In this document: positions 1 through 7,279 of the stretch, piece after piece
Position numbering within the stretch: position 1 is the first letter of the stretch
How the letters are laid out: every line of letters starts with the position of its first letter
Assembly (NCBI GenBank): GCA_029782145.1
Contig: JAKOVH010000026.1
Location: 372,001-436,000, forward strand
Direction: 5' to 3'
Origin: Actinomycetes bacterium
Lineage (GTDB): Bacteria; Actinomycetota; Acidimicrobiia; Acidimicrobiales; Acidimicrobilacustridaceae
Length of the DNA stretch: 64,000 nt
Program-made: the position numbers and the translations under genes
Notes under the pieces: model-generated
What the model saw: only the letters and a program-made list of their open reading frames with translations
Database searches by the model: none
Told to the model about the DNA's origin: nothing

Positions 1-641
1 GTCGTCGGCGGGACCGAGCCCCGGGGCACCAGCTGGTCGATGTGGCCGCGGGTGGCGGAGCTCGCCCAGTCGTTCATGGCCCGGCGGGCGGTCTCGGGAT
101 CGGAGCGGAAGTCGGTGGTGTGGACCCCGGCGTCCCACGTGGTGGCCAGCTCGTCGAGCCACCCCTGCTCGAACGGGGTGTCCTTCGGCAGCCACAGGCC
201 GTCGACGAGGTCGACCGACACCGTGCCCGTGCGACCGCTGGCGTCGCGCTGGGTGCCCGAGCGGGAGCGGACGATCCGGTCGAGCGACGCCACCCCGGAG
301 GCCAGGGTGGCCGCGCCGCCCTCGACCGACGCGGCTCCGAGCACGCGGTCGAGCTCTTCGGCCGTCGTGCCCGCCGCGCCGACCCGGGCCTGGGCGAGCG
401 AGGACGCCACTGGCAACGGCGCCACGGTGACGTCCGAGCCGGGGCTGGCCGCCGCCAGGTGCTGCTCGAGGCGGACCGCCAGGTCGAGCACCGGCGTCGC
501 CGCTCGGCTGCCCGCCTCCGCGTCGAGCGGGCCTTGCGTGCCGACGCCACGGACCTGCGAGCCGGAACCGCCAGCGCACGCGGCGAGCAGCACCACGACG
601 GCCGCGGCGGCGAGGCCGAGAGCGCGGCGGCCGGTGGGCAT
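1..641 (-). CDS. Serpin-family lipoprotein (serine protease inhibitor), C-terminus outside window
   Basis: The visible 213 residues begin with a short basic n-region, a hydrophobic stretch and a lipobox-like LLAAC (Cys about residue 23), so a secreted lipoprotein is expected. After a linker, the sequence VDLVDGLWLPKDTPFEQGW and then ARRAMNDWASSATRGHIDQL closely match the serpin helix F/strand region (NDW-x-T-x-G-x-I pattern). Serpins trap serine or cysteine proteases through a C-terminal reactive-centre loop. That loop lies beyond the left edge, so target class and inhibitory status cannot be judged. The ATG at 641 sits 7 nt after a TACCGT -10-like box (654-649), so the gene may have its own leaderless promoter although it follows mrp by 21 bp. 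Serpin assignment is firm; function is family inference. Confidence 0.82.
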   Translation of the reverse strand, partial: MPTGRRALGLAAAAVVVLLAACAGGSGSQVRGVGTQGPLDAEAGSRAATPVLDLAVRLEQHLAAASPGSDVTVAPLPVASSLAQARVGAAGTTAEELDRVLGAASVEGGAATLASGVASLDRIVRSRSGTQRDASGRTGTVSVDLVDGLWLPKDTPFEQGWLDELATTWDAGVHTTDFRSDPETARRAMNDWASSATRGHIDQLVPRGSVPPT

Positions 642-662
642 GGCCGCCACGGTAGGGCCTGG

Positions 663-1838
663 TCAGCTTCCCGCAGCGTCGAGGGCGGCGGTGGCGGCGG
701 CCAGCATGCGGGCCGAGCACCCGGCCATGGGGATCGGCGGCGCCAGCTCGTCGACCAGGCGGTCGGCGATGCTGCGCAACGCCTCGGCGGCCGGTCCGGT
801 GCCGAGCGCGACGGGTGCTCCCGTGTCGCCCCCGGTGGAGACCGCCGGCTCGAGCGGCACCGACCCCAGCAGCGGCACGCCGGCCTCCTCGGCGAGGGCG
901 GCGCCGCCACCTTCGCCGAACACGGCGTGGAGCTCGCCGTGCTCGCAGCGGAAGGCGCTCATGTTCTCGATCACCCCGAGCACGTGGAGGTGGCTCTTGC
1001 GCGCCATGGTCACCGCCCGGCTGGCGACGCGCTGGGCGGCCAGGGCGGGGGTCGTGACGACCACCATCTCGGTCTGGGGCAGCATCCGGGCCAGGCCCAT
1101 CTGGACGTCGCCGGTGCCCGGGGGCAGGTCGACGACGACGTAGTCGAGGTCGTCGGCCCACGCCACGTCCTCGAGGAAGTGCTGCACGGCCCGGTTCAGG
1201 ATCAGCCCCCGCCACATCAGGGCGTCGGTCTCGTCGTCGACGAGCAGGCCCATCGACACCACGTCGAGGCGCCCGGCGCCGACCGCCAGCGAGTGGGGCG
1301 TGATGCGGCGTCCGCCGTCGGGGGCGGCCTCGGCGGCCAGCCGGCCCTCGAGGCCCAGCATGCGAGGGATCGAGAAGCCCCAGATGTCGGCGTCGATCAC
1401 CCCGACCGCGAACCCGCGCCGGGCCAGCGCCGCCGCCAGGTTGGCGGAGATCGAGGACTTGCCCACCCCACCCTTGCCCGAGGCGATGGCGAGCACCCTC
1501 GCTCCGGTCGGCACCGCGTTGGGGCCGGCCGAGCCCTGGGCAGCTCGCCGAGCGACGTCCATGGCGGCCGAGCGCTGCTCGGGGGTCATCTCGGCCCACT
1601 CGATGCGCACAGTCGTGACGCCGGGCAGGCCCTCCACCCGGGAGATCACGTCACGCTTCAGCTGGGCCCGCAACGGGCACCCGGCGGTGGTGAGGGCCAC
1701 GGTGACCACCACCGAGCCGTCGTCGCGCACGTCGGCGGCGCGTGCCATGCCCAGCTCGACGATGTCGGCGCCGAGCTCGGGGTCGATGACGCCCCGCAGC
1801 GCAGCGAGCACGTCGTCGGGGGAGGGGAGAGTGGCCAC
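663..1838 (-). CDS. mrp: Mrp/ApbC-type P-loop ATPase, iron-sulfur cluster carrier
   Basis: 391 residues. Residues 1-85 form a DUF59/MIP18 domain. A MinD/ParA-like ATPase follows with the deviant Walker A GKGGVGKS at 121-128 and the DLPPGTGD motif typical of Mrp/NBP35 proteins. The family loads [4Fe-4S] clusters onto apoproteins in the cytosol. The C-terminal CxxC that binds the bridging cluster in many Mrp proteins is not intact: the segment reads FRCEHGELHAVFGEGGG with one Cys. Some actinobacterial Mrp proteins are known to lack this motif. GTG start at 1838 lies 6 nt after TAGAAT (1850-1845), so a leaderless transcript is likely. It is divergent from a SufR-like regulator and close to an ErpA-type carrier, which supports the Fe-S role. 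Confidence 0.93.
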   Translation of the reverse strand: MATLPSPDDVLAALRGVIDPELGADIVELGMARAADVRDDGSVVVTVALTTAGCPLRAQLKRDVISRVEGLPGVTTVRIEWAEMTPEQRSAAMDVARRAAQGSAGPNAVPTGARVLAIASGKGGVGKSSISANLAAALARRGFAVGVIDADIWGFSIPRMLGLEGRLAAEAAPDGGRRITPHSLAVGAGRLDVVSMGLLVDDETDALMWRGLILNRAVQHFLEDVAWADDLDYVVVDLPPGTGDVQMGLARMLPQTEMVVVTTPALAAQRVASRAVTMARKSHLHVLGVIENMSAFRCEHGELHAVFGEGGGAALAEEAGVPLLGSVPLEPAVSTGGDTGAPVALGTGPAAEALRSIADRLVDELAPPIPMAGCSARMLAAATAALDAAGS

Positions 1839-1844
1839 ACCCCG

Positions 1845-1871
1845 ATTCTAACGGCGGGTGCCGTGTAAACT
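1845..1871. promoter_or_regulatory. Divergent leaderless promoters of mrp and the SufR-like gene
   Basis: In the 39-bp gap between two GTG start codons, the minus strand reads TAGAAT (1850-1845) 6 nt before the mrp start. The plus strand reads TAAACT (1866-1871) 6 nt before the regulator start at 1878. Both spacings place the transcription start on the start codon. The two -10 boxes are 15 bp apart, so one bound regulator could block both genes. Clear -35 boxes are not visible. Confidence 0.55.
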
Positions 1872-1877
1872 CGGCTC

Positions 1878-2588
1878 GTGGAACCGTCGGCGGCCCAGGA
1901 TCGTCCCGTACCGCCTCGTGGTGGGGGACCGGAGCGCTCTCCCCGCCTCGACGTGCTCAAGGCGCTCGGCGACAACACCCGCTACGCCATCTACCTGGAG
2001 CTGGCGCGCTCGCCCCTGCCGCTCACCACCTCCGAGGTCGCCGACCTGCTGGGCCTGCACGTCAACACGGTGCGGCCCCACCTCGAGCGCATGCGCGACG
2101 TCGGCCTGCTGGCGGTCGACACCGAGGCGCGCGGCAGCGTCGGCCGTCCCCAGCACCGGTGGTCGCTCAGCCCTGATGCCCCCTCGCTCGGCCTGGAGCC
2201 CTCGCCGTGGCCGACCCTCGCCCGCACGCTGCTCGACGCGGCCGCCCAGGGTGGCCTGGCGTCCGACGATCTCGCCGACGCCGGGCGACGGCAGGGCCAG
2301 CTCGACGCCGCCCAGTGGCCCGACGGCACCGAGTGCCTCGACGGCCTGGTGGTCGAGCAGGCCCGCCTGGGGTTCGACCCGGCCACCGTCGAGGAGCCCC
2401 GCCGCGCCACCGTCGCCTTCGCCCACTGCCCGTTCCGTGACCTGGCCTCCGAGCACCCCGATCTGGTGTGCGCCCTCCACGGTGGTCTGGTCGAGGGGTT
2501 CGTCGGGTCCTGGCCGGGCTGCGCGGTCGAACGGTTCCACGCCCTCGTCGACCGCTCCCCCTGCCAGGTCGACCTGGTGCTGCGATGA
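1878..2588 (+). CDS. sufR: SufR-like winged-helix transcriptional regulator with C-terminal cysteines
   Basis: 236 residues. An ArsR/MarR-like winged helix occupies about residues 22-95: LTTSEVADLLGLHVNTVRPH is the recognition region, followed by a GRPQHRW wing. The C-terminal half holds cysteines at about 184 (AHCPF), 198 (VCALH), 215 and 229. These spacings of 13-16 residues resemble the cluster-binding cysteines of SufR, the [4Fe-4S] repressor of suf genes. Divergence from mrp and the ErpA-type gene 97 bp downstream support an Fe-S homeostasis role. No suf operon is inside the window, so targets beyond its neighbours are unknown. It could instead be another metal- or redox-sensing member of the same fold. 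Family call is good; the SufR name is inference. Confidence 0.7.
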   Translation: MEPSAAQDRPVPPRGGGPERSPRLDVLKALGDNTRYAIYLELARSPLPLTTSEVADLLGLHVNTVRPHLERMRDVGLLAVDTEARGSVGRPQHRWSLSPDAPSLGLEPSPWPTLARTLLDAAAQGGLASDDLADAGRRQGQLDAAQWPDGTECLDGLVVEQARLGFDPATVEEPRRATVAFAHCPFRDLASEHPDLVCALHGGLVEGFVGSWPGCAVERFHALVDRSPCQVDLVLR

Positions 2589-2685
2589 CCGCCGGTGCCG
2601 TCGGCCCCGCCCCCGGCCCCTGTCGCGTGCCGTGCCCGGACCGCTACCCTTCCCATCCACCGCAGTTCCACGGAGGACACCACAC

Positions 2686-3006
2686 GTGATCACCCTCACC
2701 GACACCGCGTCAACGAAGGTCAAGGAGCTCCTCGCCCAGGAGGGCCAGGACGGTCTCATGCTGCGCGTGGCCGTCCGTCCGGGAGGCTGCTCGGGCTTCA
2801 GCTACGAGATGTTCTTCGACAGCGAGAAGGACAGCGACGACCTCCTCGCCGAGCAGGCCGGTGTGCCGGTGGTGGTCGACCCGTCGAGCGCCCAGCTGCT
2901 CACCGGTGCCACCCTCGACTACAAGGACGGCCTGCAGGGCGCCGGGTTCGCCATCGACAACCCCAACGCGCAGAAGACCTGCGGCTGCGGCCAGTCCTTC
3001 AGCTGA
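2686..3006 (+). CDS. erpA: HesB/IscA/ErpA-type iron-sulfur cluster assembly protein
   Basis: 106 residues, the usual size of A-type carriers. The three conserved cysteines are present: GGCSGFSY in the middle and CGCG near the C-terminus (TCGCGQSF). A-type carriers receive [2Fe-2S] or [4Fe-4S] clusters and pass them to target enzymes in the cytosol. GTG start at 2686 is chosen because a strong ribosome site, GGAGGA (2672-2677), lies 8 nt upstream and the conserved domain begins at once. A TACCCT at 2645-2650 could be the -10 box, giving a leader of about 30 nt. The last 8 bp overlap the convergent lipoprotein gene. Confidence 0.92.
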   Translation: MITLTDTASTKVKELLAQEGQDGLMLRVAVRPGGCSGFSYEMFFDSEKDSDDLLAEQAGVPVVVDPSSAQLLTGATLDYKDGLQGAGFAIDNPNAQKTCGCGQSFS

Positions 3007-3949
3007 ACGCCGAACGCAGGGCGGCGGCCAGCTCGCCCCGGTCGAAGACGTTGTCGAGGCGGGCCGTGACCGTGCCGTCCGCCCCGGCCACGAAGAGGCT
3101 CGGCTCGAACGACAGCCCGTAGGCGCCCACCACCGGCGCGAGGCCGCCGGCGGCCGGGTCGGCGCCGCCGTTCGGGTCGGCGTAGACCTCGGCGTGCACG
3201 AACGTCATGCCCGGGAAGCTCGCCTGCTGCTCCATCACCAGGTCGAGCACCGGCCCGCACACGCCGGTCTGGCAGAACTGCGGGGTGCTGATCATCAGCG
3301 CCACCGGCGTGCCCGCGCCCAGTGCCTCGGTGAGGGTGAGGTCGTGGAAGGGGCAGCGGGGTGAGCGGGTGCAGATCGGGTCGACGCCTCGTGCGTCCGT
3401 CGTGGTGGGGGTGTCGACCGCCACCATCGCCTCCCCGACCTGGGTGACGGGCGAGCCGCCTGGCGCCTCCACGCGGAAGGCCTGGCTGGCCGGCCGCCCG
3501 TCGAGCTCGGTCGACACGGTCCAGGTGCCGGCCTGGTCGAACGTCGTGACGAGCGGGTAGTAGCCGATCGGGACGCCGTCGCGGTGGCGGCTCAAGGTGA
3601 GCGGCCCGCCGACGTCGGCGCCCTCCCGGGCCAGTTGCACGGTGAGCGTGTCGGGACCGTCCGGGTCGGGAGGCCCTTCCGCGGTGGCCACGGCGAGGGC
3701 GAGCCGCTGGGGCGTGCCCGCCTCGGCGTAGCCGCCGGTGTAGTTGAACAACCCCACCAGCTGCCGACCGCCCAGGTCGGTGGAGAGCGTGAGCCGCCCG
3801 GCGTCGTCGGGGCCGGAGGCGGCGTCGGAGCCGCACGCGGCGAGCAGCGACGGAGCCGAGATGGCGACGGCACCGAGCCCGCCGGCCAGACCCATCCGGC
3901 GCAGGAACGTCCGCCGGTCGAGGTGGGAGCGAGGCGGTGCGGGAGCCAT
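2999..3949 (-). CDS. Tat-exported lipoprotein with C-terminal thioredoxin-like domain
   Basis: 316 residues. The N-terminus has a twin-arginine signal (DRRTFLRRMGL) followed by a lipobox LLAAC at about residue 38, so export in folded form and lipid anchoring are expected. The middle (about 50-170) looks like beta-sandwich sequence. The C-terminal third resembles a thioredoxin/SCO fold (VALMISTPQFCQTGVCGPVL, then FVHAEVYADPN). Its two cysteines are CQTGVC, a CxxxxC spacing rather than the redox CxxC, so classical disulfide chemistry is uncertain. The function is not recognised beyond this. It shares a 26-bp divergent promoter with the molybdo-hydroxylase hybrid and overlaps erpA by 8 bp at its 3' end. 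Confidence 0.72.
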   Translation of the reverse strand: MAPAPPRSHLDRRTFLRRMGLAGGLGAVAISAPSLLAACGSDAASGPDDAGRLTLSTDLGGRQLVGLFNYTGGYAEAGTPQRLALAVATAEGPPDPDGPDTLTVQLAREGADVGGPLTLSRHRDGVPIGYYPLVTTFDQAGTWTVSTELDGRPASQAFRVEAPGGSPVTQVGEAMVAVDTPTTTDARGVDPICTRSPRCPFHDLTLTEALGAGTPVALMISTPQFCQTGVCGPVLDLVMEQQASFPGMTFVHAEVYADPNGGADPAAGGLAPVVGAYGLSFEPSLFVAGADGTVTARLDNVFDRGELAAALRSAFS

Positions 3950-3956
3950 CGGGCGT

Positions 3957-3968
3957 CGAACCTATCGT
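3957..3968. promoter_or_regulatory. Overlapping divergent -10 boxes
   Basis: The 26-bp gap between start codons holds TATCGT on the plus strand (3963-3968), 7 nt before ATG 3976, and a TAGGTT-like box on the minus strand overlapping it, about 9 nt before ATG 3949. Transcription of the two genes is therefore likely to be mutually exclusive on one DNA molecule. Inference from spacing only. Confidence 0.4.
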
Positions 3969-3975
3969 GAGGCCG

Positions 3976-5646
3976 ATGTCGGACCCGGTCGCCCCCTCTT
4001 CGCCTCCCTCACCCACCTCGCCCGCCCAGGTGGCCTTCACCGTCGACGGCCGGCCCGTCGAGGTGCCCGACGACGGCTCGTCGCTGCTGGTCGCCCTGCG
4101 CGACCACCTCGGCGTCCGCTCGGCCAAGGACGGGTGCAGCCCCCAGGGCCAGTGCGGCTGCTGCACGGTGCTGGTCGACGGCGCCCCGCGGGTCGCCTGC
4201 GTGACCCCGGTGCGGCGGATCGCGGGACGGGTGGTCACCACGGTCGACGGCCTGGGCGACGACGACAGGGCCCGCTGGGCGGGCGCCTTCCTCGCCACGG
4301 GCGCCAGCCAGTGCGGCTTCTGCACTCCCGGCATCGTCTGCCGGCTCGAGGGCCTGCGCTCCAAGGGCACCGCCGCCGACGACCGGGCGCCGGTCGACCG
4401 GGCCCTGGCGGCCCACCTGTGCCGCTGCACCGGATGGCAGACCATCGGCGAGGCATGGGCGCTCGCCACCACGGGGGCGGCCGGCACCGCGCTCGCCCTC
4501 GGGGCCGATCGCGACCTCGAGGCCGCCGGTCGACGGGCCACCCTCGAAGGCGGAAGCCCGCAGCACGTCGGCGCCGACGTCGTCCTCGGTCGCGCCGGCT
4601 TCGCCGACGACACCGCTCCGGAAGGGGCACTGGTGGCGGTGCCCGACGGCGACGGAGGCTGGGCGGTGGGCGAGACCCTCACCGAGGCCCGGGCCGCGGC
4701 CGGGAAGGTGCAGGGTCGCCACGGCACCGTCGAGCCCGTGCCGCCGCTGGACCTGCCGGAGGGGGAGTGGGCCCTCGCCCTGCGCACCAGCTGGGTCGAG
4801 CCGGCGTACCTGGAGACCGACGCCTCGTGGTGCGTGCCCGGCGGCGAGCCGGTGAGCCCGTTGGCCAACGGCGGAGCGTTCGGCGCCAAGGTCGGCTCGC
4901 TGGTCGTCGGCGCCGTCCGGGACCTCGCCGATCGCCACGGTCGCCCGGTGCGGGTGCTGCTGTCCAGGGAGGACACGGTGCGGCTCGGCCCCAAACGGCC
5001 GCCGGTCGCCGCCGGCGTCAGGGCGAACGGCACCGGGGTGCTGCGAGCGGTGCGCACCGCCGGCCTCGCCGAGGCCGTCCACGCCGTCGCCCCCGGCCTC
5101 GTCGTGGAGGAGGTCGACCTCGCCGGCCCACCCACCTCGGTCGCCATCCGCGGCGCCGGCTGGGTCGAGGCGGCCGTGCTCCTCGCCGCGTTGGAGGCCC
5201 GCTCCGCGCTCGACGGCGCACCGGGAGGCAGCGCCGCGCACGTGGCCCGCGTGGTGTCGCCGGCCGGTGGCGAGGCGGTGGCGGCGGTGGGCCTCGACGG
5301 TGCCATCCGCGTCGAGGTGCGCTGCGGTCCGGTGCTCGACCCGATCGTGCTGCGGTCCTACGCCATCGGGGCGGCCCACATGGCCCTCGGGTGGGTCACC
5401 AGCGAGGGCCTGGCGGTCGACGCCGACGGCACCATCGGCGACCTCACCGTGCGCTCGTTCGGCGTCCTCCGGGCGGCCGACATGCCGCTGGTCGAGGTCA
5501 CGCTGCACGAGTCCGATGGTGAGCCGGTGAACGGGTCCGACGCCGTGTTCGCGGCGGTCGCTGCGGCGGTCTGGTCGTCGCAGGGCTGGCCGACCGATTG
5601 GCCCACCGGCCAGCTGCTGCGCCCTGCCGGTGCTGTGCCACAGTGA
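3976..5646 (+). CDS. Compact fusion: [2Fe-2S] subunit plus abbreviated xanthine-dehydrogenase-type molybdenum domain
   Basis: 556 residues. Residues 1-165 are a complete two-cluster iron-sulfur subunit of the molybdenum hydroxylase family: plant-type cysteines C54, C60, C63 and C75 (DGCSPQGQCGCC), then C113/C116 (QCGFC) and C149/C151 (LCRCTGW). The remainder carries scattered signatures of the large molybdopterin subunit: GRAGFADD, WVEPAYLETDA, ANGGAFGAK, RPVRVLLSRED and a C-terminal GEP motif that may hold the catalytic Glu. They are packed into about 390 residues instead of about 750. No FAD subunit is nearby. It may be a minimal hydroxylase or an inactive relative. The start at 3976 avoids overlap with the divergent gene and fits a leaderless -10. 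RidA follows 4 bp downstream. Confidence 0.75.
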   Translation: MSDPVAPSSPPSPTSPAQVAFTVDGRPVEVPDDGSSLLVALRDHLGVRSAKDGCSPQGQCGCCTVLVDGAPRVACVTPVRRIAGRVVTTVDGLGDDDRARWAGAFLATGASQCGFCTPGIVCRLEGLRSKGTAADDRAPVDRALAAHLCRCTGWQTIGEAWALATTGAAGTALALGADRDLEAAGRRATLEGGSPQHVGADVVLGRAGFADDTAPEGALVAVPDGDGGWAVGETLTEARAAAGKVQGRHGTVEPVPPLDLPEGEWALALRTSWVEPAYLETDASWCVPGGEPVSPLANGGAFGAKVGSLVVGAVRDLADRHGRPVRVLLSREDTVRLGPKRPPVAAGVRANGTGVLRAVRTAGLAEAVHAVAPGLVVEEVDLAGPPTSVAIRGAGWVEAAVLLAALEARSALDGAPGGSAAHVARVVSPAGGEAVAAVGLDGAIRVEVRCGPVLDPIVLRSYAIGAAHMALGWVTSEGLAVDADGTIGDLTVRSFGVLRAADMPLVEVTLHESDGEPVNGSDAVFAAVAAAVWSSQGWPTDWPTGQLLRPAGAVPQ

Positions 5647-5650
5647 GGCG

Positions 5651-6007
5651 ATGAGCGCACCGGTCGGTCCCTACACGCCCATCGTCCGCGCCGGCGACTT
5701 CCTCGTCGTGTCGGGCCAGCTCGGGCTGGTCGAGGGCGCCATGGTGGCCGGTGGGGTGGTGGCCGAGACCAAGCAGGCGATCGCCAACCTGGCCGGACTG
5801 CTCGAAGGGCAGGGCGCGTCGCTCACCGACGTGGTCAAGACCACCGTGTTCCTGCGCCACATGCGGGACTTCCCGATCATGAACGAGGCCTACACGGAGG
5901 CCTTCGGTGACCACCGGCCCGCCCGTTCGGCGTTCGCGGTGGCCGAGCTGCCCATGGTGGCGCTGGTCGAGATCGAGGCGTGGGCCTACGCCCCGTCCGA
6001 CCGGTAG
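5651..6007 (+). CDS. RidA/YjgF-family protein (enamine/imine deaminase type)
   Basis: 118 residues, normal for the family. RidA trimers hydrolyse reactive enamine and imine intermediates formed by PLP enzymes. The sequence keeps the conserved GPYTP N-terminus, FLVVSGQ and the substrate-binding Arg in PARSAFAV near residue 97. Variation in the last beta strand means it may belong to a Rid subgroup without proven deaminase activity. It starts 4 bp after the molybdenum-hydroxylase hybrid and is probably co-transcribed, which hints that the pair acts on N-containing metabolites. Confidence 0.88.
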   Translation: MSAPVGPYTPIVRAGDFLVVSGQLGLVEGAMVAGGVVAETKQAIANLAGLLEGQGASLTDVVKTTVFLRHMRDFPIMNEAYTEAFGDHRPARSAFAVAELPMVALVEIEAWAYAPSDR

Positions 6008-6016
6008 GGTTGGGAC

Positions 6017-6178
6017 GTGCTCGGCCCAGCGCTCATCATCCTCACCCTGGTGGTCGTCATCCCCGTGGGGTTCCTGATCACCATGTCGGTCGTCGCCGGC
6101 CTGCTCGGCTGGACGCTCAAGACCGAGGTCGACGACACCTTCGAGGGCACCGAGGACCTCACCGTCAGTCGCCTCTGA
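6017..6178 (+). CDS. Small membrane protein of unknown function (53 aa)
   Basis: A 53-residue frame opens at GTG 6017 with a hydrophobic span (ALIILTLVVVIPVGFLITMS and on through VVAGLLGW), then an acidic tail KTEVDDTFEGTEDLTV. The start is supported by TAGGGT (6005-6010) exactly 6 nt upstream, the leaderless spacing seen at other genes here. Codon use is like its neighbours. I do not recognise a family; a single-pass or hairpin membrane protein is the most that can be said. Confidence 0.55.
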   Translation: MLGPALIILTLVVVIPVGFLITMSVVAGLLGWTLKTEVDDTFEGTEDLTVSRL

Positions 6179-6329
6179 TCGGTGCCGGGCCCGGCCCGCG
6201 GCGCACAGGCGTCACCGGCTGTTCGCGAAGAGACCATCGACGCGGGCGCGGTTTGCCGCTAGCGTGCCCCGCACCAAGTAGGTGCAGGGAAGGTTGTCCG
6301 ACCCCGCAGTTAGAGAAAGGGGTGTCGGA

Positions 6330-6530
6330 GTGGCCTCCGGTACCGTCAAGTGGTTCAACGCCGAGAAGGGTTACGGCTTCATCTCCCGCGAGGGTGGCCC
6401 CGACGTGTTCGTGCACTACAGCGCGATCCAGGGTTCGGGCTATCGCTCGCTCGAGGAGGGCCAGGCCGTGGAGTTCGAGGTGACCTCGGGTCCCAAGGGC
6501 GACCAGGCGCAGGACGTCCGCCCGGTCTGA
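6330..6530 (+). CDS. cspA: Cold-shock domain protein (CspA family)
   Basis: 66 residues, one OB-fold cold-shock domain. RNP1 (KGYGFISR) and RNP2 (DVFVHYSAI) are intact, as is the opening [14 protein letters not shown]. The family binds single-stranded RNA and DNA and melts RNA structure. The GTG start at 6330 leads straight into the domain and is preceded by an AGAAAGGGGTG purine tract. A TAGCGT at 6260-6265 could be the -10 box, giving an untranslated leader of about 57 nt, common for csp genes. It is followed by a strong hairpin shared with the convergent regulator gene. Confidence 0.95.
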   Translation: MASGTVKWFNAEKGYGFISREGGPDVFVHYSAIQGSGYRSLEEGQAVEFEVTSGPKGDQAQDVRPV

Positions 6531-6540
6531 ACCGGACGCA

Positions 6541-6589
6541 CAGCACGTGAAGGGGAGGCCGCCCGCGAGGGCGGCCTCTTCGCGTGCTG
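6541..6589. terminator. Bidirectional hairpin terminator between csp and glnR-like gene
   Basis: A perfect 10-bp stem, GAGGCCGCCC (6555-6564) with GGGCGGCCTC (6569-6578), closes a GCGA tetraloop of GNRA type. An outer 7-bp pairing, CAGCACG (6541-6547) with CGTGCTG (6583-6589), extends it. It lies between two convergent genes, so it can serve both. Only short T runs flank it, as is usual in high-GC actinobacteria. Confidence 0.7.
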
Positions 6590-6591
6590 GG

Positions 6592-7272
6592 TCAGAGGCT
6601 CCAGCGGGACTGGCCGAAGCGGTAGCCCACGCTGCGCACGGTCTGGATCAGACCAGCGTGCCCTTCGCCCAGCTTCGCCCGCAGGCGGCGGATGTGGACG
6701 TCGACCGTGCGGGCGCCGCCGTAGTACTCGTAGCCCCACACCCGGCTGAGGAGCGTCTCCCGGGTGAACACCTTGCCCGGGTGCGACGACAGGAACTTGA
6801 GCAGCTCGTACTCCATGTAGGTGAGGTCGAGCGGCTTGCCGGCGATGGCGGCCTGGTAGGTCTCGAGGTTGAGCACCAGGTCGCCGTACTCGATCAGCTC
6901 GGGGCGGGTGCCCTGGCCCGTGCGCCAGAACAGGTGCTTGAGGCGAGCCTCGAGCTCCCGCGGGTGGAACGGCGCCAGGCAGAAGTCGTCGAAGAGGTCC
7001 TCGCGCAGCTCGAGGTCGCCGAGCTGGGTGCCGCTGACGAGCAGCAGCACGGGCTCGAGCGGGGCGTCGCGCTTGCGCAGCGCCCGGCACAGGGCGAAGG
7101 CCCGCTCCGGTTCGACGTGGGCGCACACGATGGCGCCCGCCCACCCGTCGTCGGGCTCTTCCCGGTCGGCGGTGGCCTCGTCGGCCGCGGCCTTCCACGG
7201 GTAGCCGGCCAGGTCGAGCGCCTGGGCGAGCTCCGGGGGCACCGGGTCCGGGAAGAGCAGGATGGGCTCCAT
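6592..7272 (-). CDS. glnR: GlnR-like OmpR-family regulator without a canonical phospho-acceptor
   Basis: 226 residues. The N-terminal half (1-115) is a degenerate receiver: the strand that normally ends in the phosphorylated Asp reads GAIVCAHVEPE, and no acidic pocket is evident. The C-terminal winged helix (about 125-222) is well conserved, with DLTYMEYELLKFLSSHPGKV, LLSRVWGYEYYGGARTVDVH and TVRSVGYRFG, closest in flavour to actinobacterial GlnR. GlnR controls nitrogen assimilation genes and is an orphan regulator without a kinase, as here. The gene starts 7 bp after the glnA2-like stop codon on the same strand, so synthetase and regulator probably share an mRNA. MtrA-like or other OmpR regulators are less likely because of context. 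Confidence 0.75.
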   Translation of the reverse strand: MEPILLFPDPVPPELAQALDLAGYPWKAAADEATADREEPDDGWAGAIVCAHVEPERAFALCRALRKRDAPLEPVLLLVSGTQLGDLELREDLFDDFCLAPFHPRELEARLKHLFWRTGQGTRPELIEYGDLVLNLETYQAAIAGKPLDLTYMEYELLKFLSSHPGKVFTRETLLSRVWGYEYYGGARTVDVHIRRLRAKLGEGHAGLIQTVRSVGYRFGQSRWSL

Positions 7273-7279
7273 CAGCGCC

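Noticed and set aside
3937..3975. Upstream start for the molybdenum-hydroxylase hybrid
   Set aside because: It overlaps the start of the divergent lipoprotein and lies before the -10 box TATCGT; ATG 3976 fits the leaderless spacing.
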